Of a stretch of DNA of 5,033 nucleotides, positions 4,473-5,033 are shown piece by piece. How positions within the stretch are numbered: position 1 is the stretch's first letter; every line of letters starts with the position of its first letter. Under the pieces are notes generated by a model that ran no database searches, had not been told where the DNA came from, and saw only the letters and a program-made list of their open reading frames with translations. This DNA comes from an uncultured Candidatus Altimarinota bacterium (lineage in GTDB: Bacteria > Patescibacteriota > Gracilibacteria > UBA4473), in NCBI GenBank assembly GCA_938021445.1, contig CALIGR010000056.1, positions 1 to 5,033 on the forward strand, given 5' to 3'. The translations under genes and the position numbers were made by a program.

Positions 4473-5033
4473 ATGACAAATCTCGATCTTCCAGACTCGT
4501 GGATGACTCAATTGAAAAATGAGATAGAAAAGCCCTATTTTAACTCAATAGAAAATTTTCTAGCAACAGAATTGAAATCAGGAAAAGTGATTTATCCAAA
4601 AGCTGAAGATATTTTCAGGACTTTCAAACTCACTTCATTTGAGTCAGTCAAAGTGATTATTCTTGGTCAGGATCCTTATCACCGTGAAGGACAGGCCGAA
4701 GGATTGAGCTTTTCGGTCCCGAAAGATCAAAAATTACCACCAAGCCTGAGAAACATCTACAAAGAAATTTCTTCAGATTTAGAGATTGAAATGCCTAAAG
4801 ATGGAAACTTAACTTCTTGGGCTTCTCAGGGCGTTTTGTTGCTCAACTCAACCCTTACCGTCGAGCGCAAGAAACCTAATTCACACAGTCACATCGGCTG
4901 GAATTTTTTTACGGATGAAGTGATAAAAAAACTGTCAGACAATCGTGAGAACCTTGTCTTTATGCTTTGGGGGAAATTGGCTCAGTCAAAATCCAGCTTA
5001 ATTGATAGTCATAAACACCTCTTGTTAGAAGCG
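4473..5033 (+). CDS. ung: Uracil-DNA glycosylase family 1, 3' end cut by window
   Basis: This enzyme removes uracil from DNA by cleaving the N-glycosidic bond, starting base-excision repair of deaminated cytosine or misincorporated dUMP. The 187 visible residues carry the family 1 signatures: ILGQDPYHREGQAEGLSFSV with catalytic-base Asp at D67 and uracil-stacking Phe at F80, the uracil-recognition Asn N125 in VLLLNSTLTVE, and HSHIGWNFFTDEVI (138-151). VFMLWGKLAQSK (162-173) is the strand before the last motif. The window ends at HKHLLLEA, immediately before where HPSPLS with the catalytic His is expected, so about 30-40 residues are missing by comparison with the roughly 229-residue E. coli enzyme. 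ATG at 4473 is chosen because it gives the normal family N-terminus (IEKPYF at 18-23) and sits 11 nt after a TAGAAT box. There is no Shine-Dalgarno. Nothing looks damaged. Confidence 0.96.
   Translation, partial: MTNLDLPDSWMTQLKNEIEKPYFNSIENFLATELKSGKVIYPKAEDIFRTFKLTSFESVKVIILGQDPYHREGQAEGLSFSVPKDQKLPPSLRNIYKEISSDLEIEMPKDGNLTSWASQGVLLLNSTLTVERKKPNSHSHIGWNFFTDEVIKKLSDNRENLVFMLWGKLAQSKSSLIDSHKHLLLEA

Noticed and set aside
1..5033. CRISPR array, tRNA or rRNA gene
   Set aside because: No regularly spaced repeats, no tRNA cloverleaf-like segment and no rRNA-like conserved sequence were seen on either strand by eye.

Overview
The window comes from a low-to-moderate GC bacterial chromosome read with the standard code (TGA is used as a stop by the transposase, and no coding region has an internal TGA). 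Genes are short and tightly packed. Almost none has a recognisable Shine-Dalgarno sequence, and several have a -10-like box only 8-11 nt before the ATG, which points to leaderless transcripts. This style, together with a small FAD synthase/TagD-like nucleotidyltransferase and a free-standing prolyl-tRNA editing protein, fits a Patescibacteria/CPR-type organism. That assignment is inference; no marker gene in the window settles it.

Layout. Positions 1-318 (minus) hold the N-terminal 106 codons of an unrecognised protein that runs off the left edge. An IS30-family insertion sequence (about 347-1357, transposase on minus, imperfect 19-bp terminal inverted repeats) lies just upstream of that gene's start. 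Immediately right of the IS, a promoter with a perfect TTGACA box drives a compact plus-strand set of three genes: a family 2 glycosyltransferase (1409-2179), a HAD-superfamily phosphatase (2197-2910) and an adenylyl/cytidylyltransferase (2910-3446, overlapping the previous stop by one base). Next comes a second, different nucleotidyltransferase resembling archaeal-type FAD synthase/TagD. Its homology starts at about 3493, but no ATG, GTG or TTG lies upstream of its catalytic HxGH motif. A convergent prolyl-tRNA editing gene (3956-4441, minus) follows, separated by an inverted-repeat terminator-like structure that contains both stop codons. At the right edge, uracil-DNA glycosylase (4473 onward, plus) is divergent from the editing gene across 31 bp and is cut just before its last catalytic motif.

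How it fits together. The glycosyltransferase, phosphatase and nucleotidyltransferase look like one transcription unit that could activate, dephosphorylate and transfer a sugar or sugar-like group, perhaps for cell-surface glycans; the substrate cannot be read from the sequence. The IS on one side and the start-less nucleotidyltransferase on the other suggest that this AT-rich unit is an inserted or rearranged accessory block between housekeeping genes. The right part (tRNA proofreading, DNA repair) is ordinary housekeeping.
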